64,000 nucleotides of DNA from positions 1-64,000 of the forward strand of contig CAZQQN010000013.1 of assembly GCA_964595485.1 (NCBI GenBank), read 5' to 3'. Made by a program: the position numbers and the translations under genes. Under the pieces are notes generated by a model that was not told the DNA's origin, made no database searches, and worked only from the letters and a program-made list of their open reading frames with translations. Numbering within the stretch: position 1 is the stretch's first letter; the number at the start of each line of letters is the position of its first letter. Shown here piece by piece: positions 8,079 through 18,689 of the stretch. The DNA is from CAZQQN01 sp964595485 (GTDB lineage Bacteria; Bacteroidota; Bacteroidia; CAILMK01; CAYYUA01).

Positions 8079-9842
8079 ATGGAAACCCAAGCCGTTGATA
8101 CCGGTTATGAAATAGTTGAAAGTCTTCAAAAAAGATTTGGAGAAGATGCTTTCCAATTACAACCAACGCATGACGATTTTCCTACAGTTTGGGTAGGCAA
8201 AAATAACATAGTTGAGGTTGTACGCTACTTAAAAGAAGATGTTGATAAACCTTATACCCTTCTATACGATTTAACGGCAATAGATGAGCGGTCAAGGGCT
8301 AACCGGGAGGGTCAGCCTGAAAGCGATTTCACAGTGGTATACCATTTGACTTCATTTGACCGCAATGATGACATCCGGCTTAAAGTTGGCCTAAAAGGAG
8401 ATTTTCCTTCGCTCCCCAGCATTGTAAACCTTTGGTACAATGCCAATTGGTATGAGCGGGAGGTATACGATATGTTCGGGATTACGTTTGATGGCCACCC
8501 TCATCTGACCAGAATTCTCATGCCCCATTATTGGCAGGGTCATCCTTTGAGGAAAGAACATCCGGCCAGGGGTACTGAAATTGGTCCATTCTCTTTACCA
8601 GATAATGAACACGAAGAACAGGAGAAACTTCTCAAGTTTAATCCCGAAAACTTTGGTCTTCAGCGGCAAAGTGAGGATTCCGATTTTATGTTTCTGAACA
8701 TAGGTCCCCAGCACCCTGGTACTCACGGCGTCCTAAGGGTGGTGCTTCAGCTGGATGGTGAAGACATAGTAGACGCAGTGCCTGAAATTGGTTTTCACCA
8801 CAGGGGTGCCGAAAAAATGGCTGAAAGGCAATCATGGCATACTTACATACCGTATACGGATAGGGTTGATTACCTTGGTGGAGTTCTGAATAACCTCCCT
8901 TATGTGCTTGGGGTAGAAAAGCTTGGTGGCATTGATGTACCAGATAGGGTTAAGGTCATTCGTATCATGCTTTCTGAGCTTTTCCGAATTTCTAACCACC
9001 TGGTTTGGTATGGTACCTTTGTTCAGGATATCGGGCATTTTTCCGGGGTTTTCTACATGTTCAGTGACCGGGAAAAAATCCTTGAGATAATAGAAGCTAT
9101 TTGCGGAGCCAGGATGCACCCCAATTGGTTTAGGATAGGAGGGGTTGCCCAGGATTTACCTAAAGGGTGGCATGAAAAAATTCAATGGTTCCTTGATTAC
9201 TTCCCAAAGCGGTTGGACCACTATCACAAAATGCTGGTCAAAAACAGGATTTTCCGTGACCGTACAAAAGGTGTAGGCGTATATAACCGGAAAGAGGCCA
9301 TTGAATGGGGTATAACAGGACCCGGCTTGCGGGCAACAGGTTATGAATGGGACTACCGTAAAATGAGGCCTTACTCAGGTTATGAACAATTTGATTTTGA
9401 TGTTCCCATTGCTGAAGATGGCGACTCATTTGCCCGTGCAGAAGTTCGGATAGAAGAAATGCGGCAAAGCATGCGTATTATTCAGCAATGTCTTGACAAT
9501 ATGCCAGCCGGTGAACATAAGTCCCGGCATAAGCTAACTACCCCGCCTCTTAAGGATAACACAATGCACGATATTGAAACCTTGATTAACCACTTCTTAG
9601 GTGTTAGTTGGGGGCCGGTTATTCCCTCAGGGGAAGCTTTTGTGGGCGTAGAGGGTACAAAAGGCAACAATGGTTATTATTTGGTTAGTGACGGCAGTAC
9701 AACTGCTTACCGGAACCGGATACGTGCACCATCATTCCCGGCTATGCAAATGTTACCATATATGTCAAGAGGTTATACGGTTGCTGACCTTTTAACCATC
9801 CTTGGCAGTATAGATTATGTTTTAGCAGATGTGGATCGTTAA
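8079..9842 (+). CDS. nuoCD: Fused NADH-quinone oxidoreductase subunits C and D
   Basis: A 587-residue fusion. Residues ~1-180 are the NuoC (30 kDa) domain with WYEREVYDMFGITFDGHP and RILMPHYWQGHPLRKEHP. Residues ~200-587 are the NuoD (49 kDa) domain with NIGPQHPGTHGVLRVVL, which forms part of the quinone pocket, and ending GSIDYVLADVDR. The fused form occurs in E. coli and relatives; many Bacteroidota encode separate nuoC and nuoD, so this supports an E. coli-type complex I here. No stop or frameshift separates the two domains. It sits between nuoB and nuoE. Confidence 0.97.
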   Translation: METQAVDTGYEIVESLQKRFGEDAFQLQPTHDDFPTVWVGKNNIVEVVRYLKEDVDKPYTLLYDLTAIDERSRANREGQPESDFTVVYHLTSFDRNDDIRLKVGLKGDFPSLPSIVNLWYNANWYEREVYDMFGITFDGHPHLTRILMPHYWQGHPLRKEHPARGTEIGPFSLPDNEHEEQEKLLKFNPENFGLQRQSEDSDFMFLNIGPQHPGTHGVLRVVLQLDGEDIVDAVPEIGFHHRGAEKMAERQSWHTYIPYTDRVDYLGGVLNNLPYVLGVEKLGGIDVPDRVKVIRIMLSELFRISNHLVWYGTFVQDIGHFSGVFYMFSDREKILEIIEAICGARMHPNWFRIGGVAQDLPKGWHEKIQWFLDYFPKRLDHYHKMLVKNRIFRDRTKGVGVYNRKEAIEWGITGPGLRATGYEWDYRKMRPYSGYEQFDFDVPIAEDGDSFARAEVRIEEMRQSMRIIQQCLDNMPAGEHKSRHKLTTPPLKDNTMHDIETLINHFLGVSWGPVIPSGEAFVGVEGTKGNNGYYLVSDGSTTAYRNRIRAPSFPAMQMLPYMSRGYTVADLLTILGSIDYVLADVDR

Positions 9843-9865
9843 TTAACCCATTCAATTAAAATAAA

Positions 9866-10330
9866 ATGCTGTCTGAAGAAGAAAAACATGAAATAGATGA
9901 AGAAATTGCCCAGTACCCCACCAAGCAAAATGCTTGTTTGGAGGCGCTGCAATTGGTCCAGCAAAAAAGGGGATGGATTTCTGACGATACATTGAAAGAA
10001 GTTGCCGATTACCTGGAAATGGCACCTGACGAGCTGGAGAGTGTAGCTACTTTCTATAACCTGATTTTCAGGAAACCGGTAGGACGGAATGTGATTTTAA
10101 TTTGTGAAAGCATAAGTTGTTGGATTATCGGTTATGAAGAAATCATGAACCACATTAAACAATACCTGGGCATTGACTTGGGAGAAACCACGGAAGATAA
10201 CAGGTTTACACTGCTGACAATGCCCTGCCTTGGAACATGTGACCATGCTCCTGCTATGATGGTGAACAATAACCTTCATCGAGACCTTACTAAAGATAAC
10301 GTAGAGCAGGTTTTAGAACAGTATGAATGA
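9866..10330 (+). CDS. nuoE: NADH-quinone oxidoreductase subunit E
   Basis: A 154-residue thioredoxin-like 2Fe-2S subunit of the NADH dehydrogenase module (cluster N1a). The four ligands are two cysteines in CESISC and two in CLGTC, the spacing expected for the family. An N-terminal helical part (SEEEKHEIDEEIAQYPTKQN) packs on NuoF. It is 24 bases after nuoCD and 15 bases before the preferred nuoF start. Confidence 0.95.
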   Translation: MLSEEEKHEIDEEIAQYPTKQNACLEALQLVQQKRGWISDDTLKEVADYLEMAPDELESVATFYNLIFRKPVGRNVILICESISCWIIGYEEIMNHIKQYLGIDLGETTEDNRFTLLTMPCLGTCDHAPAMMVNNNLHRDLTKDNVEQVLEQYE

Positions 10331-10345
10331 TAAATTATAGTGGCT

Positions 10346-11608
10346 ATGGAAACGCCTTTAACGAAAAATATTGGTGAGGATCGGATTCCTCTGAGCCTTA
10401 AGGAATATGAAGAAGCTGGTGGATACCAAGCGGTAAAATATGCTTTGAAGGAAATGAAACCTTCTGAGGTTACGCAGGAGGTGAAAAATTCTAATTTAAA
10501 AGGTAGAGGAGGTGCTGGTTTCCCGGCAGGCATGAAATGGGGTTTTGTTGATATAAGTGAGAATGCCCCTAAACGGAAATACTTGGTCGCGAATGCTGAT
10601 GAAATGGAGCCAGGTACCTTTAAAGATCGTCTTCTTTTAGAAGGGGATCCTCATCAATTATTAGAGGGAATGATACTGTCGGCTTACGCCATTCAAGCGG
10701 ATATATCCTACATATTTCTTCGCTGGGCTTATCAATTATCCCACGAAAGGTTACAGTATGCCATAAAAGAAGCATACGAAGCAGGATACCTTGGCGAAGA
10801 TATACTGGGAAGTGGCTACAGCCTTGACATGTATATACATACTAGCGTAGGCCGCTACATGTGTGGCGAAGAAACTGGTCTTTTAAATGCTTTAGAAGGA
10901 AAAAGGGCAACACCGCGAGCTAAGCCTCCATTTCCACCAGTTGTTGGGCTATTCGGTAAGCCTACGATTGTTACCAATATTGAAACCTTATGTTGTGTAC
11001 CGCATATTGTCAATAATGGGGCTGAATGGTTTAAGAGCCTAAGTTACTCGGATGAAGGCGGTACTAAGCTGTATGGCGTGAGTGGAAATGTGAAAAATCC
11101 CGGCGTTTGGGAATTACCGTTAGGTGCTACAATGCGCGAGATCATTGAAGTCTATGCAGGTGGAATGAAAGACGGTTATGAGTTCAGGGGGGCATTGCCC
11201 GGAGGTGCTTCTACAGATTTCTTAATACCGGAGCACTTAGATTCCAGAATGGATTACCAGACTGTCAGTGAAAACGGTAGCCGTCTCGGAACAGGCACAT
11301 TGATCGTTTTAGATGATAAGACTTCTGTTGTTGGTTTTGTGGCCAATCTTGAACGTTTCTTCAAACAAGAGTCTTGCGGTTGGTGCACACCATGTCGTGA
11401 AGGTACTAACTTCATATCGAAAACTCTTCAAGCCATGTATGAAGGCAAAGGCAATCCTGGTGATATCCAGTTATTAGAGGAACAAGTGGACTATCTTGGC
11501 CCGGGCAAAACTTTTTGTGCTTTTGCACCTGGTGCTGTGGAACCTTTGCAAAGTGGGCTTAAATATTTCCGGGAAGATTTTGAAGCATGCATAAAGGAAC
11601 CAGCGTAA
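10346..11608 (+). CDS. nuoF: NADH-quinone oxidoreductase subunit F (NADH/FMN binding)
   Basis: A 420-residue subunit that binds NADH and FMN and carries the 4Fe-4S cluster N3. The glycine-rich NLKGRGGAGFPAGMKWG loop, CNADEMEPGT-like block (here VANADEMEPGTFKDRLLLEG) and ESCGWCTPCREGTNF plus a downstream Cys in KTFCAFAPGAVEPLQS are all present. The C-terminus LKYFREDFEACIKE closely tracks the E. coli protein. I prefer ATG at 10346; a GTG two codons earlier is also possible. Confidence 0.95.
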   Translation: METPLTKNIGEDRIPLSLKEYEEAGGYQAVKYALKEMKPSEVTQEVKNSNLKGRGGAGFPAGMKWGFVDISENAPKRKYLVANADEMEPGTFKDRLLLEGDPHQLLEGMILSAYAIQADISYIFLRWAYQLSHERLQYAIKEAYEAGYLGEDILGSGYSLDMYIHTSVGRYMCGEETGLLNALEGKRATPRAKPPFPPVVGLFGKPTIVTNIETLCCVPHIVNNGAEWFKSLSYSDEGGTKLYGVSGNVKNPGVWELPLGATMREIIEVYAGGMKDGYEFRGALPGGASTDFLIPEHLDSRMDYQTVSENGSRLGTGTLIVLDDKTSVVGFVANLERFFKQESCGWCTPCREGTNFISKTLQAMYEGKGNPGDIQLLEEQVDYLGPGKTFCAFAPGAVEPLQSGLKYFREDFEACIKEPA

Positions 11609-11626
11609 GATTGAAATAATTGGCTT

Positions 11627-14375
11627 ATGGCTACCATATATATTGATAACAAACCTTACGAGGTAAGTGAAAAGCAGAACTTACTTGAGGCTTCATTGTC
11701 CCATGGCCTGGATCTGCCCTATTTCTGTTGGCACCCGGAATTGGGTTCTGTAGGTGCTTGCCGGCAATGTGCGGTAAAGCAATACAAAGATGAAAATGAT
11801 ACCAAAGGACAAATAGTAATGTCCTGTATGATCCCGGCAAAGGATCAGTCACTCATCTCCATTCAGGATGAAGAAGCAAGTAATTTCCGAGCAAGGGTTA
11901 TCGAAGAACTCATGACGAGCCATCCACACGACTGCCCTACCTGCGATGAAGGTGGTGAATGTCACTTACAGGATATGACCGTTATGACAGGGCATAATTA
12001 CAGGAGATACCGTTTCAACAAAAGGACTTTCCGTAACCAGGATTTAGGGCCTTTCATTAACCNNNNNNNNNNACCATGAAATGAATCGTTGCATAACCTG
12101 TTACCGCTGTGTACGTTTCTACAGGGATTTTGCAGGGGGCGAAGATCTTCATGAACAAGCCAACGGAAATCGTACTTACTTTGGTCGTCATGAAGATGGG
12201 CCACTAGAAAATGAGTTTAGCGGTAACCTGGTTGAAGTTTGTCCGACAGGAGTTTTCAACGATAAGACGCTTAAAAAACACTACACCCGTAAATGGGATC
12301 TAACCACCGCCCCTTCAATTTGCCATCAGTGTTCATTGGGATGTAACATCATACCGGGTGAAAGGTATGGCAAACTGAGAAGGATCTCTACACGATACAA
12401 TGGTGAGGTGAATGGCTATTTTCTATGTGATAGGGGGCGTTTCGGGTATGAATATGTCAATAGCGATGAGCGAATAAGGTTTACGCTGGAAAAAAGCAAA
12501 GCTAATGGTGAGCAAGAAGTCTATCGCAAAGATCATGTCCTGAATGACATTGGTGATACCCTTATGAATAGCAAAGGCGTTGTTGGAATTGGTTCACCAA
12601 GAGCTTCTCTGGAATCTAATTACATGCTCCAACGGTTAGTTGGCAATGAGAACTTCCACAATGGTGATGGTGACAAAGATTATCGGCTGAATCAAAAAGC
12701 TTACAATATTCTCCAGAATGGGCCCGCTCATGTACCTAGTTTGCGCGAAACCCAGGATGCTGATGCTGCTTTTGTGCTTGGTGAAGATCTGACCAATACA
12801 GCGCCAATGATGGCGTTATACCTAAGGCAAACTGTGAAAAATCAGCCAAGGGACTGGGCTGAATCCTATGCTGGTGTAGACAGATGGCACGAAGCAGGTT
12901 TGGCCAATGCTACAAATGGGATGTACGGACCGCTTTACATTGCGAGTTTAACAGAGACCAAGCTTGATGATGTAGCTTCCGACACTTACCATGCTGCGGT
13001 TGATGAAATAGCCCGGTTAGGTTTTGCTGTAGCGCACAAGATAAGCGATGAGGCCCCGGCTGTTAGTGATATATCGAAAGAAACAGATGAGTTAGCGGGT
13101 AAAATCGCAGAAAGCCTTAAAAAAGCTAATAAGCCGCTTGTAGCCTCTGGTACCAGCTTAGGCAGCGAAAAAATCATGGAGGCAGCCGCAAACATAGCTT
13201 ATGCCTTATGCACAAATGACCATCGCGCTGATTTAAGCCTTACAGTTCCTGAAGTAAATAGCATGGGAACGTCAATGTTAGGTGGTCAAGACCTTTCCGG
13301 AGCATTTAAAAAAGTTGAGGAAGGGGAAGTGGATACCGTAGTGATTTTAGAAAACGATCTTTACAGGCGTGCTAATAATAAGGATGTAGACAATTTCCTT
13401 CAGAAGGCGGAAAACATTGTTGTCTTAGACTATCATTCTACTGATACCAGTGTTAATGCTGATTATGTAATACCGGCCGGTAGTTTTGCTGAATCAGACG
13501 GAACTTTAGTTAACAATGAGGGCCGAGCCCAACGTTATTACCAAGTATTTGTAACCAATGATGATATTAGTGAAAGCTGGCGTTGGCTAAGGGAATTGCA
13601 TCGTTCATCTAACCGAGAAGGAGAAATCACTGAGCTTAACTCATTAGCCGATTTCACCAATGCTATGATAACTGATTTCCCCATTTTTCAAGGGATGCAA
13701 GATATTGCCCCACCCCCTGGATACCGTATCAATGGGCAAAAGATTCCAAGGGAACCACACCGTCATAGTGGAAGGACGGCAAAAGATGCCCACATTAATG
13801 TCAGTGAGCCTAAGCCACCTGAAGACCCGGATTCCCCACTTTCATTTACGATGGAAGGTTTCAGGGGGCAACCACCCGCTGCGAACATTCCTTTTTTCTG
13901 GTCGCCTGGTTGGAATTCAATTCAATCTGTCAATAAACACCAGATAGAGGTTGGCGGTAAGTTACACGGCGGTGATCCCGGAAGAAGACTTATAGAACCT
14001 GCGAATCTTGAAGACCGGGCATATTTTAAAGAAATTCCTGAGCCAGTACCTACAAGCTCAGATCAATGGTATATTCAGCCCCTTCATCACATTTTTGGGT
14101 CAGATGAAATGAGCATGAGGTCACCTGGAATAGCTTCCCGCGCGCCTGAACCTTATCTTGCTATTAATGCATCGGATGCTAAGAAACTCGGTGTCCAATC
14201 AGGAGATCAATTAAGTTTAACTGTTGAAGAGAAAGAAATTCAACTACCTGCTAGTATTAAAGAAGATATACCGTCAGGATCAGCAGGTTACCCCGTTGGT
14301 TTACCCGACCAAGAAGCTTTACCTTTGCCGCTGTGGGGAACCATTAAGGTGCTTACTCCAGCAATGGAGTCCTAA
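11627..14375 (+). CDS. nuoG: NADH-quinone oxidoreductase subunit G, interrupted only by an assembly gap
   Basis: The large Fe-S subunit, about 911 residues when the gap is repaired. The N-terminal part has a 2Fe-2S ferredoxin domain (PYFCWHPELGSVGACRQC) and the HPHDCPTCDEGGECHLQD block. After the N run it continues as MNRCITCYRCVRFYRDFAGG, then the extra cluster N7 ligands (ICHQCSLGC ... FLCDRGRFG), a molybdopterin-oxidoreductase-like domain and an ADP-binding-like C-terminus. The frame shifts by one across the ten N, but joining the flanks through their shared 'acc' restores it with exactly the residues expected from E. coli NuoG. So this is one intact gene, not two or a pseudogene. Cluster N7 and the length are E. 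coli-like. Confidence 0.93.
12063..12072. other. Assembly gap (ten N)
   Basis: Ten unresolved bases inside nuoG. The left flank ends in ...attaacc and the right begins accatgaa, sharing 'acc'. Deleting the N run and one copy of the shared triplet (13 bases) restores the NuoG frame. Confidence 0.98.
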
Positions 14376-14419
14376 AGATTACTGGAATTGAGCTAAACGC
14401 TACAAAATAGCAATTATCG

Positions 14420-15352
14420 ATGTCAAATATTCCGATTGTTCTGGGTATAGTCCTCACCATCGCGCCAGGTTTGATTTGGCTTGAAAGAAGGTTCCTTGGG
14501 TTTTGGCAAGACCGGAAAGGGCCTAATAGGGTTGGACCTTTAGGTATATTACAACCTGTAGCTGACGTAATCAAACTCATATTTAAGGAAGATTGGACGC
14601 CACCTTTTGCGGATAGGTTTGTATTCGTAATTGCCCCAGCCATTATTTTGGTATCAATTCTCATGAATTTTTTGGTGATTCCATTCACACCAGATCTTAT
14701 AATACTTGATCTCAACGTTGGGGTGCTTTATTTCCTTGCTATGTCATCCCTTGGTGCTTACAGCATTGTTTTAGGGGGCTGGGCATCCAATAATAAATAC
14801 TCGTTAATAGGTGCTATGCGTGGGTCATCTCAAATGATCACTTATGAAGTTTTCATGGGGCTTTCCATAATGGGGGTAGTCATGATGGCGGGCTCTTTAA
14901 GTTTTAAGGATATAGTGCTTGCGCAAAAAGATGGATGGTTTATCATACCCCAATTCCTGGGCTTTATTGTCTTCTTTATTGCTGGTTTGGCTGAAAGCCA
15001 CCGTTTGCCCTTTGACTTGCCTGAATCAGAAAGTGAATTGGGAGCAGGTTTCCACTCTGAGTATTCCGGAATGAAATTCGGGATGTTTTTCGCTGCGGAG
15101 TATGTGGGTATGATTTTAATTTCGGCGGTCACCGCCACCTTATTTTTTGGTGGCTGGCTTGGGCCTGATTTTTTGCCACCTTTAGCATGGTTCCTTATTA
15201 AGACCTTTTTCTTTATTTTTGTTTTTATCTTATTAAGGGCATCCATTCCAAGGCCTCGCTATGACCAGTTGCTGGCTTATGGATGGAAAATCATGTTGCC
15301 GCTGGCAATATTGAATGTTATTGTTACGGCTGCTATTTTATTGTATACATAA
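14420..15352 (+). CDS. nuoH: NADH-quinone oxidoreductase subunit H
   Basis: A 310-residue membrane subunit with about eight helices that forms the quinone access channel between peripheral and membrane arms. Recognised by WLERRFLGFWQDRKGPNRVGP near the N-terminus, then AESHRLPFDLPESESELGAGFHSEYSG in the middle, and RASIPRPRYDQLLAYGWKIMLP near the C-terminus. ATG at 14420 gives the usual short N-terminus. It follows nuoG by 44 bases. Confidence 0.96.
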   Translation: MSNIPIVLGIVLTIAPGLIWLERRFLGFWQDRKGPNRVGPLGILQPVADVIKLIFKEDWTPPFADRFVFVIAPAIILVSILMNFLVIPFTPDLIILDLNVGVLYFLAMSSLGAYSIVLGGWASNNKYSLIGAMRGSSQMITYEVFMGLSIMGVVMMAGSLSFKDIVLAQKDGWFIIPQFLGFIVFFIAGLAESHRLPFDLPESESELGAGFHSEYSGMKFGMFFAAEYVGMILISAVTATLFFGGWLGPDFLPPLAWFLIKTFFFIFVFILLRASIPRPRYDQLLAYGWKIMLPLAILNVIVTAAILLYT

Positions 15353-15386
15353 TCATTACATTTGAACCATTAAAGATGGAGAAGTT

Positions 15387-15902
15387 ATGTTTAGTCAGTT
15401 GAGAAGTATGTGGATGGTTTTCAAGCACTTATTCTCAAAGCAGGAAACTGTTGAATATCCTGATCATAAACCATATCTGGCCCCTCGCTACAGGGGCAGG
15501 ATCGTTCTCAGCCGTGATCCTGATGGGGGTGAGCGATGTGTAGGTTGCTACCTTTGTGCCGTTGCTTGCCCTGTTGATTGCATTGCCCTCCAAGCAACGG
15601 AAGATGAAAATGGTAGGCGGTACCCGGAGACATTCCAGATCAATTTCTCACGTTGCATATACTGCGGTTTTTGCGAGGAAGCCTGCCCAACTTATGCCAT
15701 TCAATTAATTCCGGATTATGAAATGTGTGAATACGATAGGCAGAATATGGTCTATGAAAAAGAGCATTTAACCATAAATGGACAAGGTAAACATCATGGT
15801 TACAATTATTACAAAGTTGCTGGTATGACGATCGGTGGTAAAGATAAGGGTGAAGCTGAGAGAGAAGATGAACCAGTTGATACAAAAAGTTTAATCCCAT
15901 AA
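15387..15902 (+). CDS. nuoI: NADH-quinone oxidoreductase subunit I
   Basis: A 171-residue ferredoxin-like subunit with two 4Fe-4S clusters (N6a and N6b). The two CxxCxxCxxxCP motifs are ERCVGCYLCAVACPVDCIA and SRCIYCGFCEEACPTYAIQ. The C-terminal stretch VAGMTIGGKDKGEAE...PVDTKSLIP matches the E. coli subunit unusually well, supporting the view that the whole operon is of that lineage. Confidence 0.96.
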   Translation: MFSQLRSMWMVFKHLFSKQETVEYPDHKPYLAPRYRGRIVLSRDPDGGERCVGCYLCAVACPVDCIALQATEDENGRRYPETFQINFSRCIYCGFCEEACPTYAIQLIPDYEMCEYDRQNMVYEKEHLTINGQGKHHGYNYYKVAGMTIGGKDKGEAEREDEPVDTKSLIP

Positions 15903-15940
15903 ATGCATCCCGCATTAAACCGTAAATTAGTGGTTAATCC

Positions 15941-16489
15941 ATGAACCTGGACTTAATTTTCTACACGGCCTCAGCTATTTCGATTTTGGCAACCATAATG
16001 GTGATAACCAGAACAAATGGTGTTCACGCCTTACTCTGGCTGATCCTTTCCCTTTTATCGGTCGCTATGGTTTTTTATACGTTAGGAGCCCCGTTTCTTG
16101 CGGTACTTGAGGTTATCATATATGCCGGAGCTATCATGGTACTTTTTATATTTGTTGTCATGATGCTTAACCTTGGGAAAGAATCTGTAAGTTATGAGCG
16201 GCGTATTTTATCGCCTGGTATGTGGGTTGCGCCAACAATTTTCTCAATTATTTTATTTGTAGAATTGGTCTTACTACTTACCTCAGGAGAGCCTGAGGCA
16301 CTTCAGCCTCGAAAAATTGATCCCCAAGAGGTTGGTATTTATTTGTATGGCCCTTACTTACTCGCAGTAGAGTTGGCAGCTATGCTTTTAATGGCTGGTA
16401 TCATTGGGGCTTATCACCTGGGAAGGAAAAGAAAGAAAGCTATTCACCGCTATATAAAAGAAGAAATGAGCCATGGAAGTACCCATTAA
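15941..16489 (+). CDS. nuoJ: NADH-quinone oxidoreductase subunit J
   Basis: A 182-residue membrane subunit with five predicted helices. The central LEVIIYAGAIMVLFIFVVMM helix with its pi-bulge Tyr/Gly region is diagnostic of NuoJ, whose rearrangement couples quinone chemistry to proton pumping. The last 17 bases overlap the start of nuoK in another frame, indicating coupled translation. Confidence 0.95.
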   Translation: MNLDLIFYTASAISILATIMVITRTNGVHALLWLILSLLSVAMVFYTLGAPFLAVLEVIIYAGAIMVLFIFVVMMLNLGKESVSYERRILSPGMWVAPTIFSIILFVELVLLLTSGEPEALQPRKIDPQEVGIYLYGPYLLAVELAAMLLMAGIIGAYHLGRKRKKAIHRYIKEEMSHGSTH

Positions 16490-16778
16490 TTCAGCCCTTT
16501 TATTGTCAGGTATTCTTTTCTTATTGGGGCTTATTGGTGTTTTGGTTCGCCGGAACATCATTTTTATGCTCATGTCTATTGAGATAATGCTGAATGCTGC
16601 TGGTTTAGCGTTTGTCGTTGGTAGCGCTGCCCATTCTGAAGCAGAAGGACAGGTTATGTTCCTTTTTATACTTGCCGTGGCGGCAGCTGAAGTCTCAGTC
16701 GGATTAGCCCTGATCATTAAAGTTTTTCAGCACTTTAATTCTTTAGATACAGATTCTATGAACCGTTTAAGGGGATAA
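16473..16778 (+). CDS. nuoK: NADH-quinone oxidoreductase subunit K
   Basis: A 101-residue three-helix membrane subunit. Conserved glutamates in MLMSIEIMLNAAGLAF (helix 2) and VAAAEVSVGLAL (helix 3) form part of the proton path. The C-terminus DSMNRLRG matches E. coli NuoK. The start ATG lies inside the end of nuoJ. Confidence 0.96.
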   Translation: MEVPINSALLLSGILFLLGLIGVLVRRNIIFMLMSIEIMLNAAGLAFVVGSAAHSEAEGQVMFLFILAVAAAEVSVGLALIIKVFQHFNSLDTDSMNRLRG

Positions 16779-16799
16779 GCCTAAAAATTTTTAAGACCT

Positions 16800-18689
16800 A
16801 TGGTTTCGCTGCTCTGGTTAATACCAACCATTCCTTTTCTTAGCTTTTTAATCATTGCCTTATTTGGAATACGGATGCCAAAACCTGCTATAGCTGGTTT
16901 TGGTGTTGGTTCAGTCGGGTTATCAGCGCTTTTAACAATATTGGTTGGTATAGCTTATTTAACAGGAGACGGAGGAACTTTCAATCAAACATTGTGGGGA
17001 TGGATGCAAGTTGGGGGATTCTCGCCTGAATTTGGCTTTCAACTGGATAACCTTAACCTTGCCTTTATTTTCGTTATCACCTTTGTCGGCTTTCTTATCC
17101 ATCTTTTCTCCTCGGAGTTCATGTATGAAGAGGAAGGTTATGGGCGCTTTTTTGCGGCCATGAACCTTTTTGTTAGCGCCATGCTTATTCTTGTTTTAGG
17201 GAATAACCTGGTAATGCTATATCTTGGCTGGGAGGGTGTTGGTTTGTGCAGCTTCCTCCTTATTGGCTTTTATTACAAAGAAACCCCCAATGGAATGGCT
17301 GCTCAAAAAGCTTTCATTGTTACCCGGATAGGGGATACGGCAATGGGCGTTGGGTTGTTTTTAATGTTCGCAAGCCTTGGAACCCTCAATTTTATCGGCC
17401 TGGAAGAAGCTGCTGCCAATCATTGGAGCAAAGGCGATTTTCTACCGGTTGTTGCTTCTCTACTAATCGTTGGCGGTGCTATAGGGAAATCTGCACAGCT
17501 ACCATTACAAACCTGGTTGCCTGATGCTATGGCAGGTCCTTCCCCTGTTAGTGCTTTGATCCACGCTGCCACAATGGTTACTGCGGGCGTTTATATTATT
17601 GCCAGGACACACTTTATATTTGAATTGGCGCCATCTGTAATGACGGTTGTTGCGATTATAGGCGCACTCACATTATTTATAGCCGGATTTAGCGCTTTGA
17701 CCCAAAGTGATATCAAGCGCGTATTAGCTTATTCTACCATTAGCCAAATCGGCTATATGTTCCTGGCATTGGGGGTTGGTGCCTGGTCCGCAGCTGTTTT
17801 CCACTTTATGATACATGCTTTTTTCAAAGCTTTGCTTTTCCTTGGCGCTGGCGTTATCATCCATGCGCTACACGATGAGCATGATATGTTCAAAATGGGA
17901 GGCCTGCGGCATAAATTGCCAGTGACATTCTGGACTTTCCTTATTGGCTCTGCTTGTCTGGCGGCGATCCCATTAGTGACAGCCGGGTTTTATAGTAAAG
18001 ACATGATCCTTTGGTATGCTTATTCCAGTACCCAGGGAAGTTTCTGGTTATGGTTAATAGGCTATCTGGGGGCTATCATCACAGCTTTTTATACATTCCG
18101 AATGGTCTTTTTGACTTTTTACGGGGAAGCTAAAATGGAGGTTCATCATAAGCCAGGCAATTTGATAAAATTACCCTTGATTATTCTAGGGGTACTTTCT
18201 CTTTTGGGTGGTTTTATTGAAACGCCTCACACCCTTGGTCATGTAACCATATTTTCCCATTTTGTAGAAGGCGTATTACCGGGAGTACACCATGCAGAAT
18301 ACTTAGGAATGGGGACAGAGCTTATTTTACAAATATTGGCAGTCGTTGCCGCGCTAGGCGGTATATATGGTGCTTATTTGGTTTTTAATAGGCGTGTCAT
18401 TCAATCAGAGAAATTAGTTGAATCCGGATTCGGGGCAGGTTTGTTCAATTTCTGGAACAAAGGATGGGGCTTTGACAGGCTTTATGAAGTATTATTTGTG
18501 AAGCCGTTTATGTTCATTTCCCGGATCAACCGGAATGATATCATCGATAAAATTTATTCCTTTTTGGCATTTCTGGCCAAGGCCTTCCATTACATCTTTA
18601 GCCTTACCCAAACCGGTAAGCTGAGGTGGTATGTAATGGGTCTGACAATTGGAGCAGTGTTAACCGTAACAATAATTGTATTCTTATGA
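16800..18689 (+). CDS. nuoL: NADH-quinone oxidoreductase subunit L
   Basis: A 629-residue Mrp-type antiporter-like subunit, the distal proton-pumping module of complex I. The block AQLPLQTWLPDAMAGPSPVSALIHAATMVTAGVYII with its Lys/Glu/His residues identifies the family, and the C-terminal part contains the long lateral helix and a final anchoring helix. The stop codon overlaps the ATG of nuoM. Confidence 0.97.
   Translation: MVSLLWLIPTIPFLSFLIIALFGIRMPKPAIAGFGVGSVGLSALLTILVGIAYLTGDGGTFNQTLWGWMQVGGFSPEFGFQLDNLNLAFIFVITFVGFLIHLFSSEFMYEEEGYGRFFAAMNLFVSAMLILVLGNNLVMLYLGWEGVGLCSFLLIGFYYKETPNGMAAQKAFIVTRIGDTAMGVGLFLMFASLGTLNFIGLEEAAANHWSKGDFLPVVASLLIVGGAIGKSAQLPLQTWLPDAMAGPSPVSALIHAATMVTAGVYIIARTHFIFELAPSVMTVVAIIGALTLFIAGFSALTQSDIKRVLAYSTISQIGYMFLALGVGAWSAAVFHFMIHAFFKALLFLGAGVIIHALHDEHDMFKMGGLRHKLPVTFWTFLIGSACLAAIPLVTAGFYSKDMILWYAYSSTQGSFWLWLIGYLGAIITAFYTFRMVFLTFYGEAKMEVHHKPGNLIKLPLIILGVLSLLGGFIETPHTLGHVTIFSHFVEGVLPGVHHAEYLGMGTELILQILAVVAALGGIYGAYLVFNRRVIQSEKLVESGFGAGLFNFWNKGWGFDRLYEVLFVKPFMFISRINRNDIIDKIYSFLAFLAKAFHYIFSLTQTGKLRWYVMGLTIGAVLTVTIIVFL

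Noticed and set aside
11627..12079. Truncated nuoG-like gene followed by a separate nuoG
   Set aside because: The break is explained by ten N plus a 3-base overlap; a single intact gene results once these are removed.
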